Source: Enhygromyxa salina (GTDB lineage: Bacteria; Myxococcota_A; Polyangia; Nannocystales; Nannocystaceae). From it: a stretch of 64,000 nucleotides of DNA. Below are positions 1 to 7,802 of this stretch, piece by piece. A program made the position numbers and the translations under genes. The DNA lies in contig NZ_PVNL01000042.1 in assembly GCF_002994635.1 (NCBI RefSeq), positions 159,363-223,362 on the forward strand. Reading direction: 5' to 3'. The first letter of the stretch is position 1. The number at the start of each line of letters is the position of its first letter. Below the pieces are notes generated by a model, which was not told the origin of the DNA, searched no databases, and saw only the letters and a list, made by a program, of their open reading frames with translations.

Positions 1-40
1 CGTCATCGGTCTCCGTGCCGAACACGGAGTGTGGTGAGCC

Positions 41-325
41 ATGCAAGAGAACGCTACGCCACGCGCCCGGCGCGTGGTCGTCATTGGAGTCAGCCCAGGG
101 TTGAATACCGCGTTGGCACGAAGCATTTATGTCAACGCGGCGCATTTAGAGGCACAGGTGTCGATTGTCGCCAAGCAGGGGTCGGCGAGTGCCCTCAGCC
201 TGTTCGCGCTATTGTCACTGGGTGCTCGCGTGGGCGATCGGGTCGAGGTCACGGCGGTCGGCCCCGAAGCTGCCCGCGCCTGCAATGCGATCGTGGCCTT
301 GCTACTAGGCGAGGAGCCACGATGA
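41..325 (+). CDS. HPr-like protein lacking the phospho-histidine
   Basis: The 94-residue protein has HPr (PTS phosphocarrier) length and aligns along its whole length with HPr from memory: a strand-rich start, a 'PGLNTAL' loop where HPr has 'GLHxRP', and 'SASALSLFALLSLG' where HPr has its regulatory-serine helix. The histidine that carries phosphate is Asn22 here and the following Arg-Pro is Ala-Leu, so phosphotransfer from enzyme I should be impossible. Ser53 sits at the position of the HprK-modified Ser46. It is the first gene of a unit joined by ATGA overlaps to an 18-codon ORF and then to a CPA2 antiporter, which suggests a regulatory rather than sugar-transport role. The start ATG is the only good one; no strong Shine-Dalgarno is visible. 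The family call is fairly secure, the regulatory role is inference. Confidence 0.8.
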   Translation: MQENATPRARRVVVIGVSPGLNTALARSIYVNAAHLEAQVSIVAKQGSASALSLFALLSLGARVGDRVEVTAVGPEAARACNAIVALLLGEEPR

Positions 326-378
326 TCGGCCACACTCTCAGCGCCGTCGCGGTGGTCGCGACAGTCGAGTCCAAATGA
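322..378 (+). CDS. 18-codon micro-ORF coupling HPr-like gene to antiporter
   Basis: An ATG at 322 overlaps the TGA of the HPr-like gene (ATGA). The reading frame runs 18 codons (begins MIGHTLSAV, ends VESK), and its own TGA at 376-378 overlaps the antiporter ATG at 375 in a second ATGA. The peptide is mildly hydrophobic. It may be a translated leader that hands ribosomes from the HPr-like gene to the antiporter, or only a by-product of a 49-nt spacer. Nothing in the peptide identifies a function. Confidence 0.4.
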   Translation: MIGHTLSAVAVVATVESK

Positions 379-2180
379 ACGCACCGTCATGGTTCCCTCT
401 CCTCGCCGCCGGTGGCGGTACCCCGCCGATCGTGGCGAGCATCGCCGCCGCGCTGGTCGCTGCGGCCGTGTTCGCGCTGGTGTGTGAGCGCGTTCGGCTG
501 CCGAGCATCGCTGGGTTCATCTTCGCGGGCGTGCTGATTGGCCCGGCCGGCTTCGGGCTAATCGACGATCCCCACGCGATCGAGACGATCGCCGGGCTCG
601 GGCTGATCTTGCTGTTGTTCCTGATCGGCCTCGAGCTCGATCTGCGCGCGCTGCTGGCCAGCGGGCGGACGTTGATCGTCACGGGGGTGCTGCAGGTGCC
701 GGTCACGGTCGCGGTCGCGTATGCGGCGTTCGTGGCCCTCGGCGGGCTCGGCCTCGCTGGTGACTACACGCCGCTGTACCTGGCGCTGGCTTGCGGGTTC
801 TCGTCGACGCTGCTGGTGTTCAAGGTCTTGCAAGAGCGGTTGCAGCTCGACACCGTCGACGGTCGACTGTGCATCGGGCTGCTGATCTTCCAGGACATCT
901 GGGCGATCGTGGTGCTGGCGCTGCAGCCCAACCTCGACAGCTTCGACCTCGCGCCGCTGCTCGGGACCCTGGTCGGCGTCGTGATCGTGATCGGCTGCGC
1001 GTGGCTGGTGACCCGGTTCATGCTGCCCGCGGCGTTTCGCCTGGTCGCCAAGTCGCCCGAGCTGGTCGTGACGCTGGCGCTGGGCTGGTGCTTTGGCCTG
1101 GGCATGTTCGCCGGTCAGCTCGGACCCTGGGCCACGGCGCTGGGCCTGCCGATCCAGCCCTCGGTCTCGATGGAGCTCGGGGCCCTCGTCGCGGGCACGA
1201 GCATCGCGTCGTTCCCGTACGCCCACGAGGTGTTCGCCAAGGTCGGGAACCTGCGCGACTTCTTCATCACGCTGTTCTTCGTGGCCCTGGGCATGAGCAT
1301 CCCCGCGCCCGACGGGTTCGCGGTGATCATCGCTGCCGTCTGCCTCGCGGTCATCGCGTTCGCGCTCCGCTATCTGGTGTTCCTGCCGCTGCTGTACGCC
1401 AACGGGCTCGACCGACGTCACGCGATCACGACCTCGACCAAGGTCGCGCAAGTGTCAGAGTTCGCGCTGGTCATTGCGTATCTGGGGCTGTCGCTCGGGC
1501 ACATTGACGGTGAGCTGGTCAGCACGGTGATCTTCGCGTTTGTGATCACCGCGATCTTGACCCCCAAGCTGTTCGATCTCGCAGATCCGCTGGTCGGCGT
1601 GTTGGCCAAGCCGCTGCACTGGCTGGGCATCCGCGACCGTCACCAGACCGAGGAAGACGCGCGTGAACGGCCGCCGCGGCTGGTTTTCCTGGGCTTCCAT
1701 CGGCTGGCCTCGTCGCTGCTGCAGGACCTTCAGCATAGCCACTCGGAGATCCTGGCCGAGACCCTGGTGGTCGACTTCAACGTCGCGATCCATGACCGGA
1801 TCCGAGCTCGCGGGGCGCAGGTCGTCTACGGCGACATCGCCAATCCCAAGACCCTCGACAGCCCCAACATCATGGGGGCCGACGTCATCGTGTGCACGAT
1901 CTCCGACGACATCCTCAAGGGCGTGACCAACCTCGAGCTGACCCGGCAGCTGCGGCAGCGGGCCCCGAGCGCGATGATCATCGTCAACGCGGTGCGCCTG
2001 CCGGACGTCGCCAAGCTGTACGCGGCCGGAGCTGACTACGTGTTCTCGTGGCGGACCGAGACCTCGTTCGGGGTGGTGCCGGCCGTGTGCGCGGCGCTCA
2101 ACGGCGAGCTGCCCGGCTTCGTCGACGCCCGGGTCCGCAGCCACGGCGATCCGGCGGGGCGCGAAGAGATCCTCGACTGA
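375..2180 (+). CDS. CPA2-family cation/proton antiporter with C-terminal TrkA-N-like domain
   Basis: The 601-residue protein has about 12 hydrophobic segments over residues 15-410 with CPA2 hallmarks (the 'LPSIAGFIFAGVLIGP' helix and the 'LFLIGLELD' helix) and fits the KefB/KefC and GerN group of K+ or Na+/H+ antiporters. Residues about 430-570 form a cytosolic Rossmann domain like TrkA-N/RCK ('RLVFLGFHRLASSL', then 'VVDFN' and 'GDIANP'). The usual GxGxxG is degenerate (GFHRLA), so nucleotide binding may be altered. It probably exchanges monovalent cations for protons at the inner membrane. It is translationally coupled to the HPr-like gene through a micro-ORF, reminiscent of PTS control of K+ transport. 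It ends 16 nt from a convergent operon. Confidence 0.88.
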   Translation: MNAPSWFPLLAAGGGTPPIVASIAAALVAAAVFALVCERVRLPSIAGFIFAGVLIGPAGFGLIDDPHAIETIAGLGLILLLFLIGLELDLRALLASGRTLIVTGVLQVPVTVAVAYAAFVALGGLGLAGDYTPLYLALACGFSSTLLVFKVLQERLQLDTVDGRLCIGLLIFQDIWAIVVLALQPNLDSFDLAPLLGTLVGVVIVIGCAWLVTRFMLPAAFRLVAKSPELVVTLALGWCFGLGMFAGQLGPWATALGLPIQPSVSMELGALVAGTSIASFPYAHEVFAKVGNLRDFFITLFFVALGMSIPAPDGFAVIIAAVCLAVIAFALRYLVFLPLLYANGLDRRHAITTSTKVAQVSEFALVIAYLGLSLGHIDGELVSTVIFAFVITAILTPKLFDLADPLVGVLAKPLHWLGIRDRHQTEEDARERPPRLVFLGFHRLASSLLQDLQHSHSEILAETLVVDFNVAIHDRIRARGAQVVYGDIANPKTLDSPNIMGADVIVCTISDDILKGVTNLELTRQLRQRAPSAMIIVNAVRLPDVAKLYAAGADYVFSWRTETSFGVVPAVCAALNGELPGFVDARVRSHGDPAGREEILD

Positions 2181-2196
2181 TCTGGCAGCCGCCGGC

Positions 2197-3804
2197 TCAC
2201 GTCAACAACAGCACCTGAATGAACCGGTCCCAGGTCAATGGTTGCCCCTGCGCTCGACGCTGTAATTGCTCGGTCTCCGCGCTCGACAGCGGCCGCTCGC
2301 CCACGCTCCTCATTGCGTTGTTCATCTCGTCGATGCTGATCACATCGTCGCCGTCCGCGTCGATCGGCATGAAGTAGGTGAAGAACTGATCGTAGCGGGA
2401 CATCAGCCGTCGATGCCGCAGCAGCAGCTCCCCGAACTCTTCGAACGAGATCAGGCCGTCGCGGTCGACATCCAGACACTCGAGCATGAGCGCCAGCTCG
2501 GCGCCCGAGATCCCCGCCGACGCGAGATGGCCCTCGATCTCGGCGGGTGAGAGCTCGCCGCTGTGATCGTGATCGATGGCGTCGAAGACCCGCCGCAGCT
2601 CGTGCTTCTCCACGCTCGGCGCCTGATCGAACAGCGAGACCCTCTGCTCGTGGCGCGAGGCGGCCGTGAGCGCGCGCCGAAATTGGCTGATCACCTCCGA
2701 GGCGACGGCGTGGCGCTGGCGGTGCTCCTCTGGGCTCGCGACGGCGTGCAGGGCGACCGGCACCAGCGAGGGGATCGTCCGGCGTACCACCCAAAAACAC
2801 CCGACCGTCACGATCGTGAACGGGATCGACAGCACTGGCAGCGGCGCCAGCCAGCGCGCGAGCACGATGCTCCCGGCCGACGCCAAGAACGCACAGATCG
2901 AGCCAAGCGTGATGCTCCGCCAGTTCGGCGCGTAGAAGACCCCACCGATCGCCGTCGCGCTCAGCACCGCGTTGTAGCCCCACAGCCCGAGGTACATCTC
3001 ACCGGGCCTGGCACCGAGCGAGAGCCCCGCCACCAGCGAGATCGCGCAGCCGAGCAGCGCCACCACGAGCCCGATCGGCGTGCAGATCCCGACCGCCACC
3101 ACAATCAACAGCAGCGGGATGACGCCGTCCGAGAAGAACACCTGGCCGAGACCGGCCGGCAGCGAACGCGCGAGCCGCAGCCCGTCGATCGACTCCGCCG
3201 GAAACGGAGCGGGCGACGGCCCCAGGTCAAAGAGTGTCTGCGGGACAAACACGACGACCAGGAAAAAGACCAGCATGACCGCGTTGAAGGCGACACCCAA
3301 CGGCGCCGCCTTCAGTCGCGTCACGAACCAGGTCCCGAGCGTGTGCATGACGACCGTGGCCAACGCCGACAGCAACACCGCCGCGGCGATCCAGACCGGG
3401 TTCCATGGACCATTGCCCGCTCGCCCCGCGAACCCCATCGCCGCGCCGACGAGCAGCCCGTTCAACCCAAAGACGCCGTTTTGGATCGCGTCCGGGGCCA
3501 GCCGCATCGCCATCGCCATCGCCGTCGCTGAGATCACCCCGACCAGGCTCATCAGCCCCAGCCACGGCGACTGCACGAACATCGCGACGAGGATGATCAG
3601 CCCGCTCACCGGGTTGTTGGCAAAGATGACCTGGCCAATACCGCGCAACGTCGCGTTGACGAAGTTCAGCGACGGCCGCTCGGCGAGGCGCTGATTGAGC
3701 GCCTGCATGGTGCCGAGCGGAAACCGCCACGCCGCTGGGGGCGGCGCAGCGACGGGCGCCACGACACGGGCGAGCAGCTCGTGCAGTGGCGCGGGCTCAC
3801 TCAC
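2197..3804 (-). CDS. Urea transporter (UT family) fused to EF-hand domain
   Basis: Residues about 30-350 match the UT/SLC14 urea-channel family: 'GIGQVIFANNPVSG', 'NGVFGLNGLLVGAAMG', a repeated second half with 'GLWGYNAVLSATAIGG', and 'PVLSIPFT', with about ten membrane segments. After a linker, residues 403-535 carry three EF-hand loops: DHDHSGELSPAE (411-422), DVDRDGLISFEE (445-456) and DADGDDVISIDE (482-493), plus a degenerate fourth. Most bacterial UTs lack such a tail, so facilitated urea flux may be gated by cytosolic Ca2+; the gating is inference. The start is GTG at 3804, overlapping the previous gene by 8 nt (GTGAGTGA), which supports it. It is the third and last gene of the operon. 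Confidence 0.9.
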   Translation of the reverse strand: MSEPAPLHELLARVVAPVAAPPPAAWRFPLGTMQALNQRLAERPSLNFVNATLRGIGQVIFANNPVSGLIILVAMFVQSPWLGLMSLVGVISATAMAMAMRLAPDAIQNGVFGLNGLLVGAAMGFAGRAGNGPWNPVWIAAAVLLSALATVVMHTLGTWFVTRLKAAPLGVAFNAVMLVFFLVVVFVPQTLFDLGPSPAPFPAESIDGLRLARSLPAGLGQVFFSDGVIPLLLIVVAVGICTPIGLVVALLGCAISLVAGLSLGARPGEMYLGLWGYNAVLSATAIGGVFYAPNWRSITLGSICAFLASAGSIVLARWLAPLPVLSIPFTIVTVGCFWVVRRTIPSLVPVALHAVASPEEHRQRHAVASEVISQFRRALTAASRHEQRVSLFDQAPSVEKHELRRVFDAIDHDHSGELSPAEIEGHLASAGISGAELALMLECLDVDRDGLISFEEFGELLLRHRRLMSRYDQFFTYFMPIDADGDDVISIDEMNNAMRSVGERPLSSAETEQLQRRAQGQPLTWDRFIQVLLLT

Positions 3805-4945
3805 CGGGGTGGCGTGCCTTGGTGTAGGCCTTCAAATGCTCGACGATCTCGTCGACGTCATCCGAGATGCACAGCCAGCGCGCGTAGTCATGGCCGGCGG
3901 CGAGCTTCTCGAGCAGCGGATAGACTGGCTTGTCCTCGGTCCAGTACTTCTTGCCCAGGAACACCATGGGGCTGACATGGCCGTAGGTGTTGTAGTGGTT
4001 TTGCGCCGCGTCCTGGAAGATCTCTTGAATGGTCCCCGCGCTGCCCGGCGCGAACACGATCCCGTACATGCCGATCGCCAGCACCCCCTCTTCACGCACG
4101 CTGTTGTCGAAGTACTTGGCGAAGTGAGTTGCGAACGCGTTGGGCGGCTCGTGACCGTAGAGCCAGGTTGGGACGGCGATGCTCCGGCACGTGGACTCGT
4201 GCTCGGGCGCCATGGGGAACATCTTGCGCACCTCGAACGCGGCGTCGAGCCAGGCGTCGGTCGGCAGCATGCCTGGCGCGCGCGCGAGCACGGCCAGCGC
4301 CGCCTCGAGCTCCTCTGAACCACGCGTGGCCAGGTAGGCGCCCAGATGGCTGGCCTCCATCGCCCCAGGACCGCCCCCCGTCGCGACGCAGAAGCCCGCG
4401 AGCGTCAGCTCGTGCCCGAGCTTGGCGACCGTGCGGTACATCGGGTCCGCGCGCGAGAGGGCGTGACCACCCATGACCGAAGCGACCTTGTGTTCGCCCT
4501 CCGCGAGCCAGTTCTCGAGGGCGTTCGTGATCGCGTGATCGTGAATGCGCTGCGCGAGGTCCTCGACAATATCACTGACCTTCCGAGATTCGCTGTAGTG
4601 ACGATAGACGCGACAATCGAACGCCTGCTCGTAGCTCCCGGCCACGCCCTGCTCGTAGCCCGCATAGAGCTCCGCCACGCTGTACAGGGCGCCCCGGTAC
4701 ATCGAATAGGGCAGGTTTGGCAGGTCGGGAAAGAACAGCGCCCCGGTCGCGTTCGCGTGGGTCGCCGCTTCGGCTTCCAGCTTGCAGCCCAGGAACAGGG
4801 CGTTCGTGAGCGGCGACCGCAACAGCGCCGCGGTGTGACCACGCAGGTCGAGCTCCTGGAACACCCGGCCCTCGAGCGAGCCGCCAGCGAGGAGGTGGAG
4901 GTCGAGTTCCGCGATGGTCTCAATTTCGTGACGTTGTTCAATCAT
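3797..4945 (-). CDS. LOG-family Rossmann nucleotide hydrolase-like protein
   Basis: The 382-residue protein has a C-terminal LOG ('lysine decarboxylase-like') Rossmann domain: 'VMGGHALSR' at the first strand, 'ATGGGPGAMEASHLGAY', and 'FAPGSAGTIQEIFQDAA', the variant of the PGGxGTxxE motif. LOG enzymes release nucleobase or phosphoribosyl groups from nucleoside 5'-monophosphates. The long form with 'YGHEPPN.FATH' and a separate N-terminal region resembles uncharacterised bacterial proteins of about 370 residues. It is the middle gene of an operon between a 5'-nucleotidase and a urea transporter, with 8-nt overlaps on both sides (ATGATTGA at its start). The frame is open further upstream, but the ATG at 4945 is chosen because of that overlap. 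The substrate is unknown; a link to nucleotide salvage is inferred from the family and neighbours. Confidence 0.82.
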   Translation of the reverse strand: MIEQRHEIETIAELDLHLLAGGSLEGRVFQELDLRGHTAALLRSPLTNALFLGCKLEAEAATHANATGALFFPDLPNLPYSMYRGALYSVAELYAGYEQGVAGSYEQAFDCRVYRHYSESRKVSDIVEDLAQRIHDHAITNALENWLAEGEHKVASVMGGHALSRADPMYRTVAKLGHELTLAGFCVATGGGPGAMEASHLGAYLATRGSEELEAALAVLARAPGMLPTDAWLDAAFEVRKMFPMAPEHESTCRSIAVPTWLYGHEPPNAFATHFAKYFDNSVREEGVLAIGMYGIVFAPGSAGTIQEIFQDAAQNHYNTYGHVSPMVFLGKKYWTEDKPVYPLLEKLAAGHDYARWLCISDDVDEIVEHLKAYTKARHPGE

Positions 4946-6587
4946 TGCTCGTGTCTCCGTGCATGGCTGCGTGGTTGGCGACGAGGGCTTCGGCCTCCTC
5001 GCGGGTGATGGTCCCGTCGCCGTCGGCGTCGACCATTCGAAATACATCATTGACGACGATGTCCGAGGGCGCCTCATGGGTCGCCCTGCTGATCGCGCGC
5101 TCGAGCTCCTCGGGGGTGACAACCCCGTCCTGATTGGCGTCGATCTCCTCGAAGCTCCCGAGCTGGCGCCACAGCTCCATGGAGAAGGCATCGACCAGGA
5201 TCATCTTGATCTCCCGCCCGGCGTCCCGCGGCGGTATCAGGTCGGGCCGCGCGCTCGCGTACTCGACAAACGGGGTGATCCCGTTCATGCCGCCGAGCAG
5301 ACCGAGCACGGTGGCGATCCGATATTCGCGGTTCGGGTCGAGCGCGAGGCCACCGATGGTGGTGACGACGTCGCCGGGGCCCTCGATCGTCATGCCGTCG
5401 TCGACCTGCAAATAGGCGTTCGAGCCCACCCGCGCGCGCGACATTGCGACAGCGTCTCGCACGACGCTGCCAGGCATGCTCACCACGACCGTCTCATTGG
5501 CATAGGGCAGCGCCGCCTTGAGGTCGGCATAGGTGAAGCGCTGCTCGTAGTCCTGCTCGCCCCGGACCCCGCCGCCATGCAGCAGGCAACCGTCGGCGCC
5601 CAGCGCGTCGCGGATGTGCGAGCACAGCACCGTGCCCATCGAGGTCTGACCGGACTTGATCCCGACGGAGGACAGCGGGGTCTCGGGTGAGGTCCGCATG
5701 AGCGTGGCCCCGTCGAGCCGGCGCACCGACGACATGTGCCGATCCACGCGGGCGCGCATGGACTGATCTTCCGGAAACTCGCGGACCTCCTGAAGTTTGT
5801 ACGTGACGGTGGGCAGATCGAACGCCCCGGTCGGTGCTTCGACCGGCCACGCCAGATCGATCACCACGGCGTTCGCCGCCTCCGCGCCGGCCTTGATGAC
5901 CAAACAACCATCCACGTCCTCGATGATGACCTCGTGCTCGTGACCGGCCACGATCACCGGGAACTGTGGCTCGCGCTGGCTCCGGGCCAGCTCGAGATCG
6001 TCCGCGACGTCCTGGTGCGTAATCGGTATCACGCAGGCGCACCCCTCTGTGTGCAGGACCTTCGCCCACTTTTGGGCCGTCTCGTTGGCCGGCTCGATTG
6101 TGTGCCCACCGAACGCGCCTGGTCGATAGAGGTTCTTCTGGTGCGCCAACAGCCCGAGCAGACCGACCCGAACCGTTCGCCCACCCCCACCCGGGCTGGT
6201 GACCTCGAGGATCTGGTGGGTCGGCAACTTGGGCTGGAACGTGGGCATGTTGGTGTTGAGCCAGGTGCCCGCGAACTCCTGCACACGCTTGACGAGCTCG
6301 CCCATGCCCACGTCATCCTCGTGATTCCCGAACATCGCGTGGGTGATCGGGATCTCATTGAGGCACTCGATCATCCCCGCCCCCTTGTCGAGGCTGGACA
6401 GGATGCTCGGGGCCACGAAATCGCCCGCCAGCGTCACGACCAAGCGGTCAGCCGGGTTCGACACCGCGTGGTGTTGCACGAGGCTCTTGAGCCGCGGCAG
6501 ATTCTCGAGCGAGTAGATGTCGTTGACACAAATGACACGTAGGGTGGGGCCTCGCGGCGGGCTATCGCTGGTCGTGGTCGCTGCCAT
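4938..6587 (-). CDS. 5'-nucleotidase/metallophosphoesterase with C-terminal EF-hands
   Basis: The 549-residue protein has an N-terminal calcineurin-like phosphoesterase core: 'CVNDIYSLENLPRL' (motif I, with Tyr instead of the usual His), 'LAGDFVAPS', 'FGNHEDD', 'PITHQD' and 'VAGHEHE'. A 5'-nucleotidase C-terminal domain follows ('SSVGIKSG', 'LHGGGVRG', 'LPYANETV', 'GLLGGMNG'). Two canonical EF-hand loops close the protein: DANQDGVVTPEE (483-494) and DADGDGTITREE (520-531). No signal peptide is seen, so action is probably cytosolic, unlike UshA. A good ribosome site (AAGGAA, 8-9 nt) precedes the ATG. It is the first gene of the operon with the LOG protein and the EF-hand urea transporter. The likely reaction is dephosphorylation of nucleoside monophosphates; Ca2+ dependence is inference. 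Confidence 0.88.
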   Translation of the reverse strand: MAATTTSDSPPRGPTLRVICVNDIYSLENLPRLKSLVQHHAVSNPADRLVVTLAGDFVAPSILSSLDKGAGMIECLNEIPITHAMFGNHEDDVGMGELVKRVQEFAGTWLNTNMPTFQPKLPTHQILEVTSPGGGGRTVRVGLLGLLAHQKNLYRPGAFGGHTIEPANETAQKWAKVLHTEGCACVIPITHQDVADDLELARSQREPQFPVIVAGHEHEVIIEDVDGCLVIKAGAEAANAVVIDLAWPVEAPTGAFDLPTVTYKLQEVREFPEDQSMRARVDRHMSSVRRLDGATLMRTSPETPLSSVGIKSGQTSMGTVLCSHIRDALGADGCLLHGGGVRGEQDYEQRFTYADLKAALPYANETVVVSMPGSVVRDAVAMSRARVGSNAYLQVDDGMTIEGPGDVVTTIGGLALDPNREYRIATVLGLLGGMNGITPFVEYASARPDLIPPRDAGREIKMILVDAFSMELWRQLGSFEEIDANQDGVVTPEELERAISRATHEAPSDIVVNDVFRMVDADGDGTITREEAEALVANHAAMHGDTSND

Positions 6588-7028
6588 TGTAAAGTTCCTT
6601 CGGGAGGTGGAAGATCGGAACAGGTGTATGAATCGTCGTATCGACCGTAGGTCTCAGACGGATCTCATACGGGAGCCGGATTGCTGCCAGTCTGCGGGCT
6701 CCGGTCGTTCTCTTGATCGCTGATCGTTGCTTTGATCGCCGTATCCTCATTGGGCAACCTCCAATGGCTGGTTCCCCAATTTCCCCATCACACCTAAGCT
6801 CCATTCGCCCACGGACCTCGCGGCACGTCGGTGTGATTACTACACGGTCACCTGTGCCGTCAAGACTCTTGATGAACCTCCTTTCGTCCCCCACAAGTGC
6901 CTCGCACTTCGTGCACACCACGACCGCGAGAGCATGACGATCTCTACAGTGCTGCAATCTGCCGTCCCAAGTGTCGGGGCGCCTCGTCGGGACAGCCCGG
7001 GTTTGGGGGGTCCGCGCCGCGGCTGCTC
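6588..7028. other. Intergenic region with 5'-nucleotidase operon promoter; no clear gene
   Basis: This 441-nt stretch is clearly less G/C-rich than the flanking genes and lies upstream of the nucleotidase operon start at 6587, so it should hold its promoter. A minus-strand frame (6562-7068) contains several cysteines ('CTKCEAL') but covers the nucleotidase ribosome site and lacks the local third-base bias, so I do not call a gene. Repeated GATCG words near 6712-6745 are the only pattern I noticed. Confidence 0.4.
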
Positions 7029-7301
7029 TCACGGCGACCTGGATGCGACTGCGTAGCGCACAATCCACATGTCGCTGTCGACGTCGGCAAAGAAAATCTC
7101 GACCACGTCATCGTGGATCTCGACGGTGGCGCCGACTAGCTCTGGACGATTCGGGCTCTCGACGATCTCGTAGCTGGCATCCGCGATGGGCTCGACGTCA
7201 CAACACCCGGTTGTGCCGACGAACATCCCCGCGACGACCGCAGCCAGACCCGCTCCGACAAGCGCGACTCGAGCCTTCAACAGCTTGCGCGCAACCGTCA
7301 T
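7029..7301 (-). CDS. Small putative lipoprotein, unknown
   Basis: The 90-residue protein has a basic N-terminus, a hydrophobic segment and a lipobox-like 'GTTGC' followed by another Cys (residues about 29-34), so it is probably exported and lipidated. The mature part is short, acidic and rich in beta-forming residues ('VEIHDDVVEIFFADV'). I do not recognise the family. It is translated from an ATG that overlaps the stop of the upstream gene by 4 nt (ATGA at 7298-7301), so the two small exported proteins form an operon and may work together in the envelope. Confidence 0.65.
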   Translation of the reverse strand: MTVARKLLKARVALVGAGLAAVVAGMFVGTTGCCDVEPIADASYEIVESPNRPELVGATVEIHDDVVEIFFADVDSDMWIVRYAVASRSP

Positions 7302-7561
7302 CGCGGCTCCAACACCATGGAAGGCGAATCAGGTCCAAACAGAGTCAGACGCAAAGTGGGAGCATTCGCGCCACTGAGGTTGGCTTTGTTGGCCCAAAAC
7401 TCCTGCTCCATGGTTGGCGCCATGTCGCCTTCGACGGCCGCGAGTTCGAGTTCCAATTCGGAGAAGTCACACTTCGAAGCGTGCGCCGCGGGGAGCAAGT
7501 GAGCGAGGCCGACGCCGACGCCGAAGGACACCCCGACGGTAAAGATGGTCTGTTTGAACAT
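7298..7561 (-). CDS. Small secreted protein, unknown
   Basis: The 87-residue protein has a Sec-type signal (MFKQTIFTVG..., hydrophobic core, likely cleavage after 'HASKC' region at about residue 29). The mature part contains one Cys early and 'ELELELAAVEGDM' followed by 'TLRLTLFGPD'. The family is not recognised. It is the first gene of a two-gene unit with the lipoprotein at 7029-7301 (ATGA overlap). No Shine-Dalgarno is obvious upstream of the ATG. Confidence 0.6.
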   Translation of the reverse strand: MFKQTIFTVGVSFGVGVGLAHLLPAAHASKCDFSELELELAAVEGDMAPTMEQEFWANKANLSGANAPTLRLTLFGPDSPSMVLEPR

Positions 7562-7760
7562 TTGTCTATCGCGTCCCGTTCGAGGCAGTACTCTACCGGT
7601 CTCCGAACCCCGAGCAAGTCGCCGAGCCCAAGCCCACGCAGACCGCGGCCGCCCTCACCGAGCTAGCGACGACGCTGAACGACGCCGAGCTGCTCGGGCG
7701 CGAGACCCTGAGCGCCTCGCGATCGAGGTCGACCGCGAGGCGCTCAGCTCGGCTCGCTGA
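7558..7760 (+). pseudogene. Possible truncated and frameshifted gene remnant
   Basis: One plus-strand frame from about 7558 reads like a protein ('FVYRVPFEAVLYRSPNPEQ', then 'AALTELATTLNDAELLGRETL'). Near 7710 the protein-like reading moves to the next frame ('RLAIEVDREALSSAR', stop at 7760). The frame has no start: a stop (7552-7554) and the oppositely oriented secreted-protein gene lie upstream. This fits the 3' end of a decayed gene with one indel. The family cannot be named and the call rests on composition alone. Confidence 0.3.
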
Positions 7761-7791
7761 CGCGACCGTCCCGCGGACCCAGCGGGTCCGC

Positions 7792-7797
7792 TACACT
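7792..7797 (+). promoter_or_regulatory. TACACT -10 element 5 nt before the start codon
   Basis: TACACT ends 5 nt before the GTG at 7803, which would put the transcription start at or next to the start codon and give a leaderless mRNA. No Shine-Dalgarno is present. Confidence 0.45.
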
Positions 7798-7802
7798 CGG
7801 CC

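Noticed and set aside
6562..7068. Minus-strand frame of 168 codons with a CTKC motif
   Set aside because: It overlaps the ribosome site and start of the nucleotidase gene, lacks the G/C-rich third positions of neighbours and shows no family pattern.
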